64,000 nucleotides of DNA, taken from NCBI RefSeq assembly GCF_030811455.1, contig NZ_JAUSQU010000001.1, positions 1,922,001 through 1,986,000 on the forward strand. Direction: 5' to 3'. Source of the stretch: Streptosporangium lutulentum (GTDB lineage: Bacteria > Actinomycetota > Actinomycetes > Streptosporangiales > Streptosporangiaceae). The stretch's first letter is position 1. Every line of letters starts with the position of its first letter. This document shows positions 26,078 through 33,882 of this stretch, in pieces. The notes beneath the pieces were generated by a model. That model did no database searches. It was not told the origin of the DNA and saw nothing but the letters and a program-made list of their open reading frames with translations. Both the position numbers and the translations under genes were made by a program.

Positions 26078-26926
26078 TCACTGCTGTTCGTCGGGCAGGT
26101 CCTCCACCTGGTTGACCTCGTCCCGCGGGAGGACTCCGCGCCCGTCGAGGGCGGGCGTCGCCCCGCCCTGCCCGACGCCCTCGCTGAGAAGGACCACCCC
26201 AGACGTGGCGGGGACGTTCGCGGTCGGCTTGTCGGCGTCGCCGTGGATCACGCAGTCGAACATGACCTTCCAGTGGGTGTGGTGAAGGTAGACCACATCC
26301 ATCGGCTGGTGGTTGGCGTCCTCCCGGACGGCGACCAGCCATGTCCAGAACTCCTTCTCCCCGCCGCATCCGGCCGGCGTCCAGTCGACGAGGGCCGCCA
26401 GGCCGGGCCCGCCGGTGTGGCGGGGGTGGTGGAAGGGGACCACCGGATCGTCCATCAATGAGATGGTGACAGGCTTGGCGGGGTCGGCCTTCTCGCGCGA
26501 CTCGTCCCCGTACCAGCAGCCCTTGCGGGTGTCGCTGTCCCGCATGCGCTGCGGCAGCTTCGTGCGCTGCCGGGCGGCGCGCGCGCCGTTCCGATAGAGC
26601 ACCCAGAAGTCGGCCGACTCGACGGTCTGCACCCAGCCGATCTTCCATGCCTCGTTCCCGACGAACCTTACGGTCGCGTTGAAGTCGACCCCAAAAGAGC
26701 CGATCGCGTGGGACGGCAGTTCGGCGGCCTCGTCTCCCGACTCGCTCGACTCTGAGTCGTCCGAATCGGGCTGGTTCGCTTGGACGACCAGCCCGGACGT
26801 GAAGGCCAGGGCTAGGCTCAGCACCTGAAACCGCTGCCCGCGAGGGCCGACGACCTCTGGATACGGCACGGTGCTGCCCGCCTCCGTGCGCACGCTCTGC
26901 GGAGGCTGGAACGGCTGATCGGTCAT
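26078..26926 (-). CDS. Hypothetical protein, unrecognised family
   Basis: A 282-residue protein starting MTDQPFQPPQSVRTEAG. A hydrophobic stretch (VLSLALAFTSGLVVQA, about residues 34-49) could be a membrane anchor and is followed by an acidic Ser-rich segment (DSDDSESSESGDEAAE). The remainder is rich in Trp, His and Asp (EAWKIGWVQTVESADFWVLY, VVYLHHTHWKVMFDCVI) without a motif I can name. Codon usage looks normal for this genome, so it is probably a real gene. It lies alone within the IS-bounded island, convergent with the repeat protein. Confidence 0.6.
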   Translation of the reverse strand: MTDQPFQPPQSVRTEAGSTVPYPEVVGPRGQRFQVLSLALAFTSGLVVQANQPDSDDSESSESGDEAAELPSHAIGSFGVDFNATVRFVGNEAWKIGWVQTVESADFWVLYRNGARAARQRTKLPQRMRDSDTRKGCWYGDESREKADPAKPVTISLMDDPVVPFHHPRHTGGPGLAALVDWTPAGCGGEKEFWTWLVAVREDANHQPMDVVYLHHTHWKVMFDCVIHGDADKPTANVPATSGVVLLSEGVGQGGATPALDGRGVLPRDEVNQVEDLPDEQQ

Positions 26927-26991
26927 GAGGCCCCTTCTCTTCGGCTTCGGCCCTCATGGCACCACAGCATGATCCGCGTCACAAGACCACC

Positions 26992-27090
26992 GCCCGGTTC
27001 TGCCGCCCTACGTCCCCGAGCTCAACCCCGTCGAACAGACCTGGGCCCATCTGAAGACCCCGCTGGCCAACCGGCCGAATAGTGGTTCAG
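26992..27090 (+). pseudogene. IS630-type transposase C-terminal relic
   Basis: A forward frame reads VLPPYVPELNPVEQTWAHLK and then TPLANR, matching the C-terminal DDE signature of IS630/Tc1-type transposases (LPxYxPxLNPVE-W-LK). No upstream catalytic region or start is present. The reading then degrades. It lies directly left of the second IS right end and is evidence of repeated insertion in this island. Confidence 0.75.
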
Positions 27091-27144
27091 GCACACATTC
27101 CGTGATCTCCCTGTTCGAGAAGCCCTGCAGGCGATCGCGCTGGA

Positions 27145-27188
27145 CCGCGCAGGCGAACATCACGATCTGAATCCCGAACAGGCCCTAG
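27145..27188 (+). repeat. Second copy of the IS right end, abutting the molybdenum hydroxylase gene
   Basis: Forty-four bases match the right end of the IS at 24483-24526 with two differences, in the same orientation and again ending CGAACAGGCC-CTAG. The CTAG provides the TAG stop codon of the molybdenum hydroxylase gene on the other strand (27187-27185). The left part of this copy is gone. Confidence 0.85.
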
Positions 27189-29392
27189 TCGTCCATGGCG
27201 GCGACGATCCGCTCGGCGGTGATCGGCAGATCCCGGACCCGCACGCCGACCGCGGCGGCCACCGCGTTGCCGACGGCCGCCGCGGTGGGGCCCTGCGCCG
27301 CCTCGCCGGCGCCGACCGACGGCTCGTCCGGCCGGTCGATCACCTCGACCACGACCTCCGGCACCTCGGTGAACCGGAGGATGGGGTAGCTCTCCCAGTC
27401 GTCGCTGGTGATCCGGGTCCGGTCGAACCGCACCCGCTCCTTGAGGGTCCAGCTCACGGACTGGACCGCCCCGCCCTCGATCTGGTTCGCGACGCCGTCG
27501 GGATTGACCACGCGGCCGACGTCGACGGCGATCGTGAGCCGGCGCACGCGGACGTCGCGCACCGCCTCCACCTCGGCGACCACCGCGCAGTACGCGCCGC
27601 TGTCCTTGTACCTCGCGAAGCCGATGCCGCAGGCGACGCCGTCCTCCCCGGGCGGTCCTGGCCGTCCGGGCCAGCCGGCGGCCAGGGCCGCCCGCTCCAC
27701 GACCTCCCGCGCCCGCGGGTCGGTGAGATGCGCGAGGCGGTACTCGAGCGCGTCGCGTCCGGCCGCGGCGGCGAGCTCGTCGATGAAGGACTCGATCGCG
27801 AAGACGTTGAGGTAGGCGCCCAGCGTCCGCAGCGCGGACGTGCGGATCGGCGTCGTCAGGACGCGATGCGCCCTGATGGCACGACGCGGGATCACGTATA
27901 GGGGAACGGCGTTGCGCGCGGTGCCGCCACCGCCCGCGAGTACGGGATCGGCGGACGGGGGGAGGGGGTGGGGCCGCTCCGTGTGCGCCGCGGCGAGCAG
28001 CCCCGGGGATCCCGCGTATCCCGGGCGGGCCGTGTGCCCGTAGCTCCACACGTCGTAGGTCCACGACAGGAGCCGTCCGTCCGGAGCCAGGTCCGCGCCG
28101 ACGTCGGCGACCATCGCGGAACCCATGGGGCTCCAGGTCAGCTCGTCCGCCCGGCTCCACACCACGTGCACCGGCCTGCCGGGGACCGCGCGGGCGAGGA
28201 GCACGGCGTCGTAGGCGGCGTCGTCGGCGCCGTTGTGGCCGTAGGCGCCGGCGCCCTCGACATGGTGCACGGTCACGGTGGCGACGTCGATTCCGGCGGC
28301 CCGGGCGATGGCGCGGCGCAGCGGGTGGATGCCCTGGCTGTGCGACCAGACGGTGAGCCCGTCCTCGTCCCACCGGGCGGCGCCGCAGCTCGGCGCGATG
28401 GAGGCGTGGGCGATGAAGCCGCGCGTGTAGGTCGCCGACCTCGAGGTGGCCGTCGAGGCCGGCTCGTCCTCGGCCAGCTCGTCGTCACCCGCTGCGGCGG
28501 TCGCGGACCCGGCGCCGCCTTCGCGTGCCGTGGCCGTCCCGGGTCCGGCGCCGTCGTCGCGCACCACGGTCGTCTCGGTCTCCGCGCCGCGCAGCACCGC
28601 CCGCATCGACTCCTGCGGTGGCAGGGAATCCTCCTGCCGCCACCGGCAGGCGCGGCGCAGCGCGGCGGCCGCCCTCTCCGCCCCGGTCTCCGTCTCGGCA
28701 ACGACGCCCAGGAAGTCTCCGTCGCGGACGACCGCGACGACCCCGGGCAGCCGTTCCACGGGAACGGGGTCGAACGCGAGCAGCCGCGCGGCCGGAGACG
28801 GCGGCCGTACGACGCGGCCGGCGAGCTGTCCGGGCAGGGAGAGGTCGTGGATGAAACGCGGCCGTCCGGTCAGCTTGTCCGGCAGGTCGACGCGGGCGGC
28901 GCTCGTGCCCACCACGGCGTGCCCGGTCACGGGCCTCGGCGAGGCGAGGCCCCGGATCTCCCGATCGAGGTCGACGCCCGCCGCCAGCTCCCAGTAGGAG
29001 GTCTTCCAGGTGCCGTCACGATCCCGCAGGACGCCGTCCGCCACGACCACCTCGTCCGCGCCGGCTCCGAACGCCGCCGCGGCCCGCTGGACGAACAGGG
29101 CGCGGGCCTCGGCGCACGCCACGCGCAGCGCCTCGGAGTCGGCGATCGACATGCTTCCCGCGGTGAGGCCCTGATCCGGTCCTGAGGCGGTGGTGGCCGG
29201 CAGGACCCGGACGCGATGCGGGGCGATCCCGAGCTCGTCGGCCGCGACCTGGCCCAGGGCGGTCAGGATGCCCTGCCCGAGCTCGACCTTGCCACTGAAC
29301 ACGTGGACGGTCCCGTCGTCGTGGATCGTGAGCCACTGCGACACCCGTGGGTTCGCCGCGATGCCCCGTGGCAGGGAACCGGGCGAGGTCAT
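27185..29392 (-). CDS. Molybdenum hydroxylase large subunit (IorB/xanthine dehydrogenase family)
   Basis: A 735-residue molybdopterin subunit that would hydroxylate a carbon next to ring nitrogen or an aldehyde using water. Motifs include FSGKVELGQGILTALGQVAADE near the N-terminus, the Mo-pterin region GAGAYGHNGADDAA and the active-site Glu in VGAGEAAQGPTAAA near the C-terminus. A low-complexity Ala/Gly/Glu/Thr segment lies around residues 275-320. It resembles isoquinoline 1-oxidoreductase/nicotinate dehydrogenase-type enzymes, which lack a FAD subunit. It overlaps the small subunit gene by ATGA. Its C-terminus runs exactly into an IS end, so the last residues could have been trimmed. Confidence 0.92.
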   Translation of the reverse strand: MTSPGSLPRGIAANPRVSQWLTIHDDGTVHVFSGKVELGQGILTALGQVAADELGIAPHRVRVLPATTASGPDQGLTAGSMSIADSEALRVACAEARALFVQRAAAAFGAGADEVVVADGVLRDRDGTWKTSYWELAAGVDLDREIRGLASPRPVTGHAVVGTSAARVDLPDKLTGRPRFIHDLSLPGQLAGRVVRPPSPAARLLAFDPVPVERLPGVVAVVRDGDFLGVVAETETGAERAAAALRRACRWRQEDSLPPQESMRAVLRGAETETTVVRDDGAGPGTATAREGGAGSATAAAGDDELAEDEPASTATSRSATYTRGFIAHASIAPSCGAARWDEDGLTVWSHSQGIHPLRRAIARAAGIDVATVTVHHVEGAGAYGHNGADDAAYDAVLLARAVPGRPVHVVWSRADELTWSPMGSAMVADVGADLAPDGRLLSWTYDVWSYGHTARPGYAGSPGLLAAAHTERPHPLPPSADPVLAGGGGTARNAVPLYVIPRRAIRAHRVLTTPIRTSALRTLGAYLNVFAIESFIDELAAAAGRDALEYRLAHLTDPRAREVVERAALAAGWPGRPGPPGEDGVACGIGFARYKDSGAYCAVVAEVEAVRDVRVRRLTIAVDVGRVVNPDGVANQIEGGAVQSVSWTLKERVRFDRTRITSDDWESYPILRFTEVPEVVVEVIDRPDEPSVGAGEAAQGPTAAAVGNAVAAAVGVRVRDLPITAERIVAAMDD

Positions 29393-29883
29393 CGGCGGTC
29401 CTCCCTCGCGGCGCGCATCACGGCACGGATCATGCGCCGCTGGGCGCCGCAGCGGCAGAGGTTGCGGTCGAGCGCCTCGGCCACCTCCCGTTCGTCCGGC
29501 TCGGGGTTGCGGGCGAGGAGCGCGGCGGCGCTGACCAGGATTCCGGACAGGCAGTACCCGCACTGGCCGGCCTGCTCGTCGAGGAAGGCGCGCTGCAGCG
29601 GGTGGGGGGTGTCGAGGTCGCCGAGCCCCTCGACGGTGACGACGTCCTTGCCCTCGGCCGCCCAGAGGGGGGTGTCGCAGGACGGCGTCGGATGCCCGTC
29701 GAGCAGTACGAAGCACGCGCCGCACAGCCCGGCTCCGCACCCGAAGCGCGGCCCCTTGAGGCCGAGATCCTCCCGGAGGACGTGCAGAAGGCTCGTCTCC
29801 GCGTCGGCGCCGACCGAACGCCTGACCCCGTTGACGGTCATCTCATGCGTCACGTCGTCTCGGCCCCCTCTGTGAGCACTCAT
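29389..29883 (-). CDS. Molybdenum hydroxylase small subunit with two [2Fe-2S] clusters
   Basis: A 164-residue iron-sulfur subunit. The plant-type ferredoxin cluster is bound by GCGAGLCGACFVLLDG plus a Cys in PTPSCDTP, and the second by QCGYCLSGILV and LCRCGAQRRM. It passes electrons from the molybdenum subunit to an acceptor. No FAD subunit gene is next to it. The ATG at 29883 gives MSAHRGGRDDV; a later in-frame start about 11 codons on is possible. Operator F lies 7 bp upstream, so transcription should be under the LacI regulator. Confidence 0.93.
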   Translation of the reverse strand: MSAHRGGRDDVTHEMTVNGVRRSVGADAETSLLHVLREDLGLKGPRFGCGAGLCGACFVLLDGHPTPSCDTPLWAAEGKDVVTVEGLGDLDTPHPLQRAFLDEQAGQCGYCLSGILVSAAALLARNPEPDEREVAEALDRNLCRCGAQRRMIRAVMRAAREDRR

Positions 29884-29890
29884 ATGTTCC

Positions 29891-29935
29891 TGCAAACGAT
29901 TGCCAACGATGTCCCGTAAGAATGCCACACGTCAA
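29891..29935 (-). promoter_or_regulatory. Promoter and LacI-type operator F (molybdenum hydroxylase operon)
   Basis: On the minus strand TTGACG (29935-29930), a 17-bp spacer, ACATCG (29912-29907), then 2 bp, then operator GGCAATCGTTTGCA (29904-29891). The geometry equals that of promoters C and E. The -10 hexamer is weak, the operator is good. Confidence 0.78.
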
Positions 29936-30025
29936 GGGGGCCATGCGAACGTCACTCGGTTCGGGGTCCCAGAGCCGGCGGGGGCCGGGTATGGCTTGAG
30001 GAGAATTACGTAGGTTCGGTTGTAG

Positions 30026-31210
30026 TCAGGTTCGGTGCGAGCCTAGCGTTGCGCACAGCGTGTCGATCTCCTCGTCGGTGTTGTAGTAGTGCACCGATGC
30101 CCGCACCACCGCAGGGAGGTTGCGTGCTCCCAGGTCGTAGCGGGCAGAGGTGATCGCTGAGACGCCGGTGTTGATGCCTGCCGTGGTGAGACGGCGGTGG
30201 ACGTCGGCGGCGGGCACGCCGTCGACGGTGAAGGTGACGATTCCGCACAGGCGCCGGCCTCGGTCCTGGACGGTCACTCCGGGCAGCTGGGCGAGCTGGT
30301 GCCGGAGCCGTGTGGCCAGAGAGGTGACGCGTTCCTCGATCGCTTCGATACCCCAGTCCAGGGCGTAGCCCACCGCGACGCCGAGGCCGATCTTGGCCGC
30401 GTAGTTGGTCTCCCAGCTTTCGAACCGGCGCGCGTCGGGGCGGATGTCGTAGGTCTGTGCGTCGGTCCAGGTGGCGGCGTGCAGGTCGAGGAAGGGCGGT
30501 TCCATCGTTTCGACGAGCCGGTCGGAGACGTAGAGGAAGCCGGTGCCGCGCGGCCCGCGCAGGAACTTGCGCCCGGTGGCTGACAGCATGTCGCAGCCGA
30601 TCTCCTGCACGTCGACGGGCAGTTGTCCGACGGACTGGCAGGCGTCGAGCAGGAACGGGACGCCGGCGGCGCGGGTCAGCCGGCCGACCTCGGCCGCGGG
30701 GTTGACCAGGCCGCTCTGGGTGGGGACGTGGGTGACGGCGACGAGCTTGACGTCGTCGTCCAGGCGCCGCTCCAGGTCCTCGACCGACAGCTGGCCATGC
30801 TCGTCGTCGTCGACCACCTCGATGTGGGCGCCGGTGCGGCGGGCGACCTGGAGGAAGGCGATGACGTTGCTGGCGTACTCGGCGCGGGAGGTCAGGATAC
30901 GGTCGCCGGGCCCGAAGCGCATCGCGTAGAAGGCCATGTCCCAGGCGCGGGTGGCGTTTTCGACCACGGCGACCTCGTGCGGCCGGCAACCGATCAAGCG
31001 GGCGATCGACTCATAGACGGCGTTCACCTTCGGGGCCGCGGCCGTGGCGGCCTCGTAGCCGCCAAGCCGTGCCTCCAGGTGCAGGTGATCGATGACGGCG
31101 TCGAGCACCGGAGCCGGAGTAAGTGCCGCGCCGGCGTTGTTGAGATGCACGACCTCGGCGCATCCGGGGGTGTCGTGGCGGGCGCGGGTCACGTCCACTG
31201 GTATCGGCAT
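30026..31210 (-). CDS. PLP-dependent class V aminotransferase-like enzyme
   Basis: A 394-residue fold-type I PLP enzyme of the NifS/isopenicillin-epimerase branch. The PLP Lys is in MLSATGRKFLRGPRGTGFL, the Asp/Gln pair in FLLDACQSVGQ and the cofactor-stacking His region in VAVTHVPTQSG. The ATG at 31210 has AGGAA upstream and is chosen over 31234, which has none. It follows aminopeptidase P by 43 bp on the same strand. Family members are cysteine desulfurases, C-S lyases, kynureninase-like and epimerase enzymes. A pairing with aminopeptidase P may suggest peptide or thiol-amino-acid processing. The specific reaction is open. Confidence 0.88.
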   Translation of the reverse strand: MPIPVDVTRARHDTPGCAEVVHLNNAGAALTPAPVLDAVIDHLHLEARLGGYEAATAAAPKVNAVYESIARLIGCRPHEVAVVENATRAWDMAFYAMRFGPGDRILTSRAEYASNVIAFLQVARRTGAHIEVVDDDEHGQLSVEDLERRLDDDVKLVAVTHVPTQSGLVNPAAEVGRLTRAAGVPFLLDACQSVGQLPVDVQEIGCDMLSATGRKFLRGPRGTGFLYVSDRLVETMEPPFLDLHAATWTDAQTYDIRPDARRFESWETNYAAKIGLGVAVGYALDWGIEAIEERVTSLATRLRHQLAQLPGVTVQDRGRRLCGIVTFTVDGVPAADVHRRLTTAGINTGVSAITSARYDLGARNLPAVVRASVHYYNTDEEIDTLCATLGSHRT

Positions 31211-31253
31211 GGCATTCCTGTTCGCGTTCGTCATGGTGAGGTGGCGGCGGGGT

Positions 31254-32708
31254 TCAGGGCAGTCGCGGGCCGGCGTCCCGCTGGGCGGCGAGCCAGGCCT
31301 CCACCTCCCCGGACCGCCGTGGCAGGCCGGCGGAGAGGTTGACCGCGCCCTCGGCGGTGACCAGGATGTCATCCTCCAGCCGGATGCCGACCCCGCGGAG
31401 CTCGGCCGGAACCAGGCCGTCCTCGGGCTGGAAGTACAACCCCGGTTCGACGGTCAGTACGTTGCCCTCGCTGAGTTCGCCCTCGCGGTAGCGGTCCGGG
31501 CGGGCCGCCGCACAGTCGTGCATGTCGATGCCGAGCATGTGACCGAAGCCGTGCAGCGTCCAGCGCCGGTAGAGCATGGAGGCGGGATCCATCGCCTCAT
31601 CGGCACTCATCCGCAGCACGCCCAGCTCCACCAGGCCCTCGGCGAGCACACGCATGCAGGTGAGGTGGACGTCGGCGAACCTCACGCCCGGTTTGATGGC
31701 CTCCATGCCGGCCTGCTGGGAGGCGTAGACGATGTCGTAGACCTCGCGCTGGAGCGGGGAGAAGGTTCCCGAGACGGGCAGGGTGCGGGTCACGTCGGCG
31801 GTGTAGAGGTGGTTGTTCTCCACACCCATGTCCATCAGCAGCAACTGGCCGGGCACGGTGAGGCCGTCGTTGCGCTTCCAGGACAGGATCGTGGCGTGCG
31901 GGCCTGCGCAGACGATCGAGCCGTATCCGACGTCGTTGCCATCGTGGCGGGCGCGCAGGCCGAAGACGCCTTCGATGAGGCGCTCGGACACACCGCGGTC
32001 GGCCGGCACCACGCGGGCGACGTCTTCGAAGCCGCGGACGGTGGCGTCGATCGCGTCCTGCAACTGGGCGATCTCCCACTCGTCTTTGACGAGCTTCAGT
32101 TCGGAGATCGCCGCCGCGAGCTCACGGTCGCGGGTGCCTGTGGCGGGCACGGCCGCGTCGACCCGGGGGTCCAGGCCGCGCAGCACGCGGGTGCGGCCCG
32201 GCGCGCAGCGGGTCAGGACGGTGTCGAGGTCGGCGAGCGGGGCCGTGTCGATGCCCAGTTCGCCCGTTTTCTCCGCCAGAGTACGACGGCGGCCGGCCCA
32301 CAGTTCGCCGTCCCTGTCACGGAAGAACTCATCGGTCTCCCGAGAGGAGCGCTGCCTGGTGTACAGGAGGGCGTCGTGGCCGTCGCCGCTCGGCCGCAGG
32401 ATCAGTACGCTGTCCGGATCGTGATCGCCGGTGAGGTAGGCGAAGTCGCTTCCCGGGCGAAAGCGGTAGAGCGTGTTGTTAGCGCGTACCTTGGTCGGCC
32501 CGGTGGGGATGATGAGCGTTTCTCCGGGGAAGGCGTCGGACAGCGCCGCGCGGCGTCGCGCGTAATGGGTCACCGCCGGCTGGGGCCGCACCTCGATCGG
32601 ATGGTCCAGCCACCCGGCCCGCATGAACTCCAGCAGCTTCTGCGGGAAGTCCGGGTCGTGCGAGGCCGTACGCGCGGTCGCGAACCGGCTCACTCCTTGG
32701 TCCGACAT
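31254..32708 (-). CDS. pepP: Xaa-Pro aminopeptidase (aminopeptidase P, M24B)
   Basis: A 484-residue metallopeptidase that removes N-terminal residues before proline. All five metal ligands are intact: Asp in LLLMDMGVENNH, Asp in LYTADVTRTLPV, His in HGFGHMLGIDMHD, Glu in LTVEPGLYF and Glu in GIRLEDDILVT. The N-terminal domain (residues 40-180) is of the aminopeptidase P type. The ATG at 32708 has GGAGG upstream; the open frame further upstream is non-coding. It thus differs from the two metal-poor M24 proteins of the LacI regulon. It is followed by the aminotransferase. Confidence 0.93.
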   Translation of the reverse strand: MSDQGVSRFATARTASHDPDFPQKLLEFMRAGWLDHPIEVRPQPAVTHYARRRAALSDAFPGETLIIPTGPTKVRANNTLYRFRPGSDFAYLTGDHDPDSVLILRPSGDGHDALLYTRQRSSRETDEFFRDRDGELWAGRRRTLAEKTGELGIDTAPLADLDTVLTRCAPGRTRVLRGLDPRVDAAVPATGTRDRELAAAISELKLVKDEWEIAQLQDAIDATVRGFEDVARVVPADRGVSERLIEGVFGLRARHDGNDVGYGSIVCAGPHATILSWKRNDGLTVPGQLLLMDMGVENNHLYTADVTRTLPVSGTFSPLQREVYDIVYASQQAGMEAIKPGVRFADVHLTCMRVLAEGLVELGVLRMSADEAMDPASMLYRRWTLHGFGHMLGIDMHDCAAARPDRYREGELSEGNVLTVEPGLYFQPEDGLVPAELRGVGIRLEDDILVTAEGAVNLSAGLPRRSGEVEAWLAAQRDAGPRLP

Positions 32709-32763
32709 CAGTACCTCCAGTCCTGCGTACCCACCTCCGTGAGCCGCGATCAGCAAGTATGTA

Positions 32764-32786
32764 CTATTGCCATAAGTTTGCAATAG
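32764..32786. promoter_or_regulatory. Inverted repeat upstream of aminopeptidase P
   Basis: CTATTGC and GCAATAG, perfect 7-bp arms with a 9-bp centre. On the minus strand it overlaps a possible promoter (TTGCAA, 16 bp, CATACT). It differs from the LacI-type site, so this operon is likely under another regulator, not found nearby. Confidence 0.55.
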
Positions 32787-32829
32787 CAAAAGATAGGCAC
32801 AAATGGGCCTCCGAGGAGGAGGGGGGTGG

Positions 32830-33155
32830 AGAGATTTGGAACGTGGCGCACGGGCCCGTTGCGGGCCTCGGGCCCGTCGATCGTCATGGCGCTGGACCTG
32901 GTGGCGGAGATCGCCGGCGCGGGCCTGGGAAAACTGAAGCTGAACCAGATGGTGCCGCAGCGGCGGGTGGCTGAACTGGCCGCTACGGGATGGCGGTCCG
33001 TTCGGCGCAGTTGAGGAAACACCTGCCTGCGCGGCAGTCGGCGACGCTGGTGGCGACGGTGCGGCGGCTGGAGACCAAGATGATCGACGACGTCCTGGAG
33101 TTGCTGAACCTGTTGATGGTGACGGGGCTGGACCTGCGACGGATTGCAGGTCCAC
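32830..33155 (+). pseudogene. Tn3-family transposase relic
   Basis: One forward frame reads GPLRASGPSIVMALDLVAEI and continues to PQRRVAELA. A one-base deletion near 32982 shifts to a second frame, which reads YGMAVRSAQLRKHLPARQSA, then TLVATVRRLE and DDVLELLNLLMVTGLDL. This order matches the N-terminal to middle part of Tn3-family transposases. Everything after about 33155 and the start are missing. The gap 32709-33240 has no intact gene. Confidence 0.78.
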
Positions 33156-33240
33156 CCCGAGGAGTGCGCTACCGGCCCGCCCGTCAGGGTCGTTCACCGG
33201 TCACCACGACGCTCGCGCGATCGGGCGGAGCCCAACCTGA

Positions 33241-33831
33241 TCAGCTCTGGGCAAGGCCGGCCAGGAAGCGGTCTACCAGCGCCACCTGGCGCTTCGGGGG
33301 GAACGCCGCCGGGTCGAACAGCGCCTGCACGACCACCCCGTGCGTGAAGGCGATCGCCGCGGCGGCCAGGTCGTCGCCGTCCCCGCCGGGCAGCTCGCCG
33401 CGTTCCTGCGCGACCGCGATGTGCTCGCGCAGTTTCGCCCGGATGCCCTCGTACCGTGCCGCCTGGTCCGCGCCCAGTTCCGCGTCGGCCAGCGCCACGT
33501 CCCACGAGGCGACCCAGATCCGGTTGTTCGCGGTGCCGTCGGGCGTCAGCGGCAGGATGTCGATCAGCGCGGTCCGCAACGCCGCCAGGCCGGGGGCGGG
33601 CGGCGCCTGGCGCGGCCGGCCGTGCGTGCGCTCCCCCAGGATGTCCAGCGCGTACACCACCAGGGCCCGCTTGTTCGGGAAGTAGTGCGTCAGCAACCCG
33701 GTCGAGGCGCCCATCTCGGTGGCCACCGCACGCAGCGTCAGTCCGGCGAAACCGCGCGTGGCCATCACGCGCCAGACCGCCGCGGACACGTCCTGGCGCC
33801 GGGCATCCCAGCGTTCCTTGCTCGGTGACAT
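33241..33831 (-). CDS. TetR-family regulator (BetI-like)
   Basis: A 196-residue regulator. The helix-turn-helix is at about residues 20-55 (LTLRAVATEMGASTGLLTHY, then FPNKRALVVYAL), with a helical ligand domain after it. The ATG at 33831 (MSPSKERW) is chosen; starting at 33855 would place the operator inside the gene. It is divergent from a GNAT acetyltransferase, with a nearly perfect palindrome between. The two probably form a single regulated unit. Confidence 0.92.
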   Translation of the reverse strand: MSPSKERWDARRQDVSAAVWRVMATRGFAGLTLRAVATEMGASTGLLTHYFPNKRALVVYALDILGERTHGRPRQAPPAPGLAALRTALIDILPLTPDGTANNRIWVASWDVALADAELGADQAARYEGIRAKLREHIAVAQERGELPGGDGDDLAAAAIAFTHGVVVQALFDPAAFPPKRQVALVDRFLAGLAQS

Positions 33832-33840
33832 GGCATTAGG

Positions 33841-33866
33841 GTACATACCAAACATTTGTTATGTAC
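33841..33866. promoter_or_regulatory. Probable TetR operator
   Basis: A 26-bp near-perfect palindrome: outer arms GTACATA and TATGTAC, inner CAAA and TTTG, with only a few mismatched positions at the centre. It fills most of the 51-bp gap between the TetR and acetyltransferase genes and should control both. Confidence 0.75.
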
Positions 33867-33882
33867 GAGGTGAGGTCCCCGC

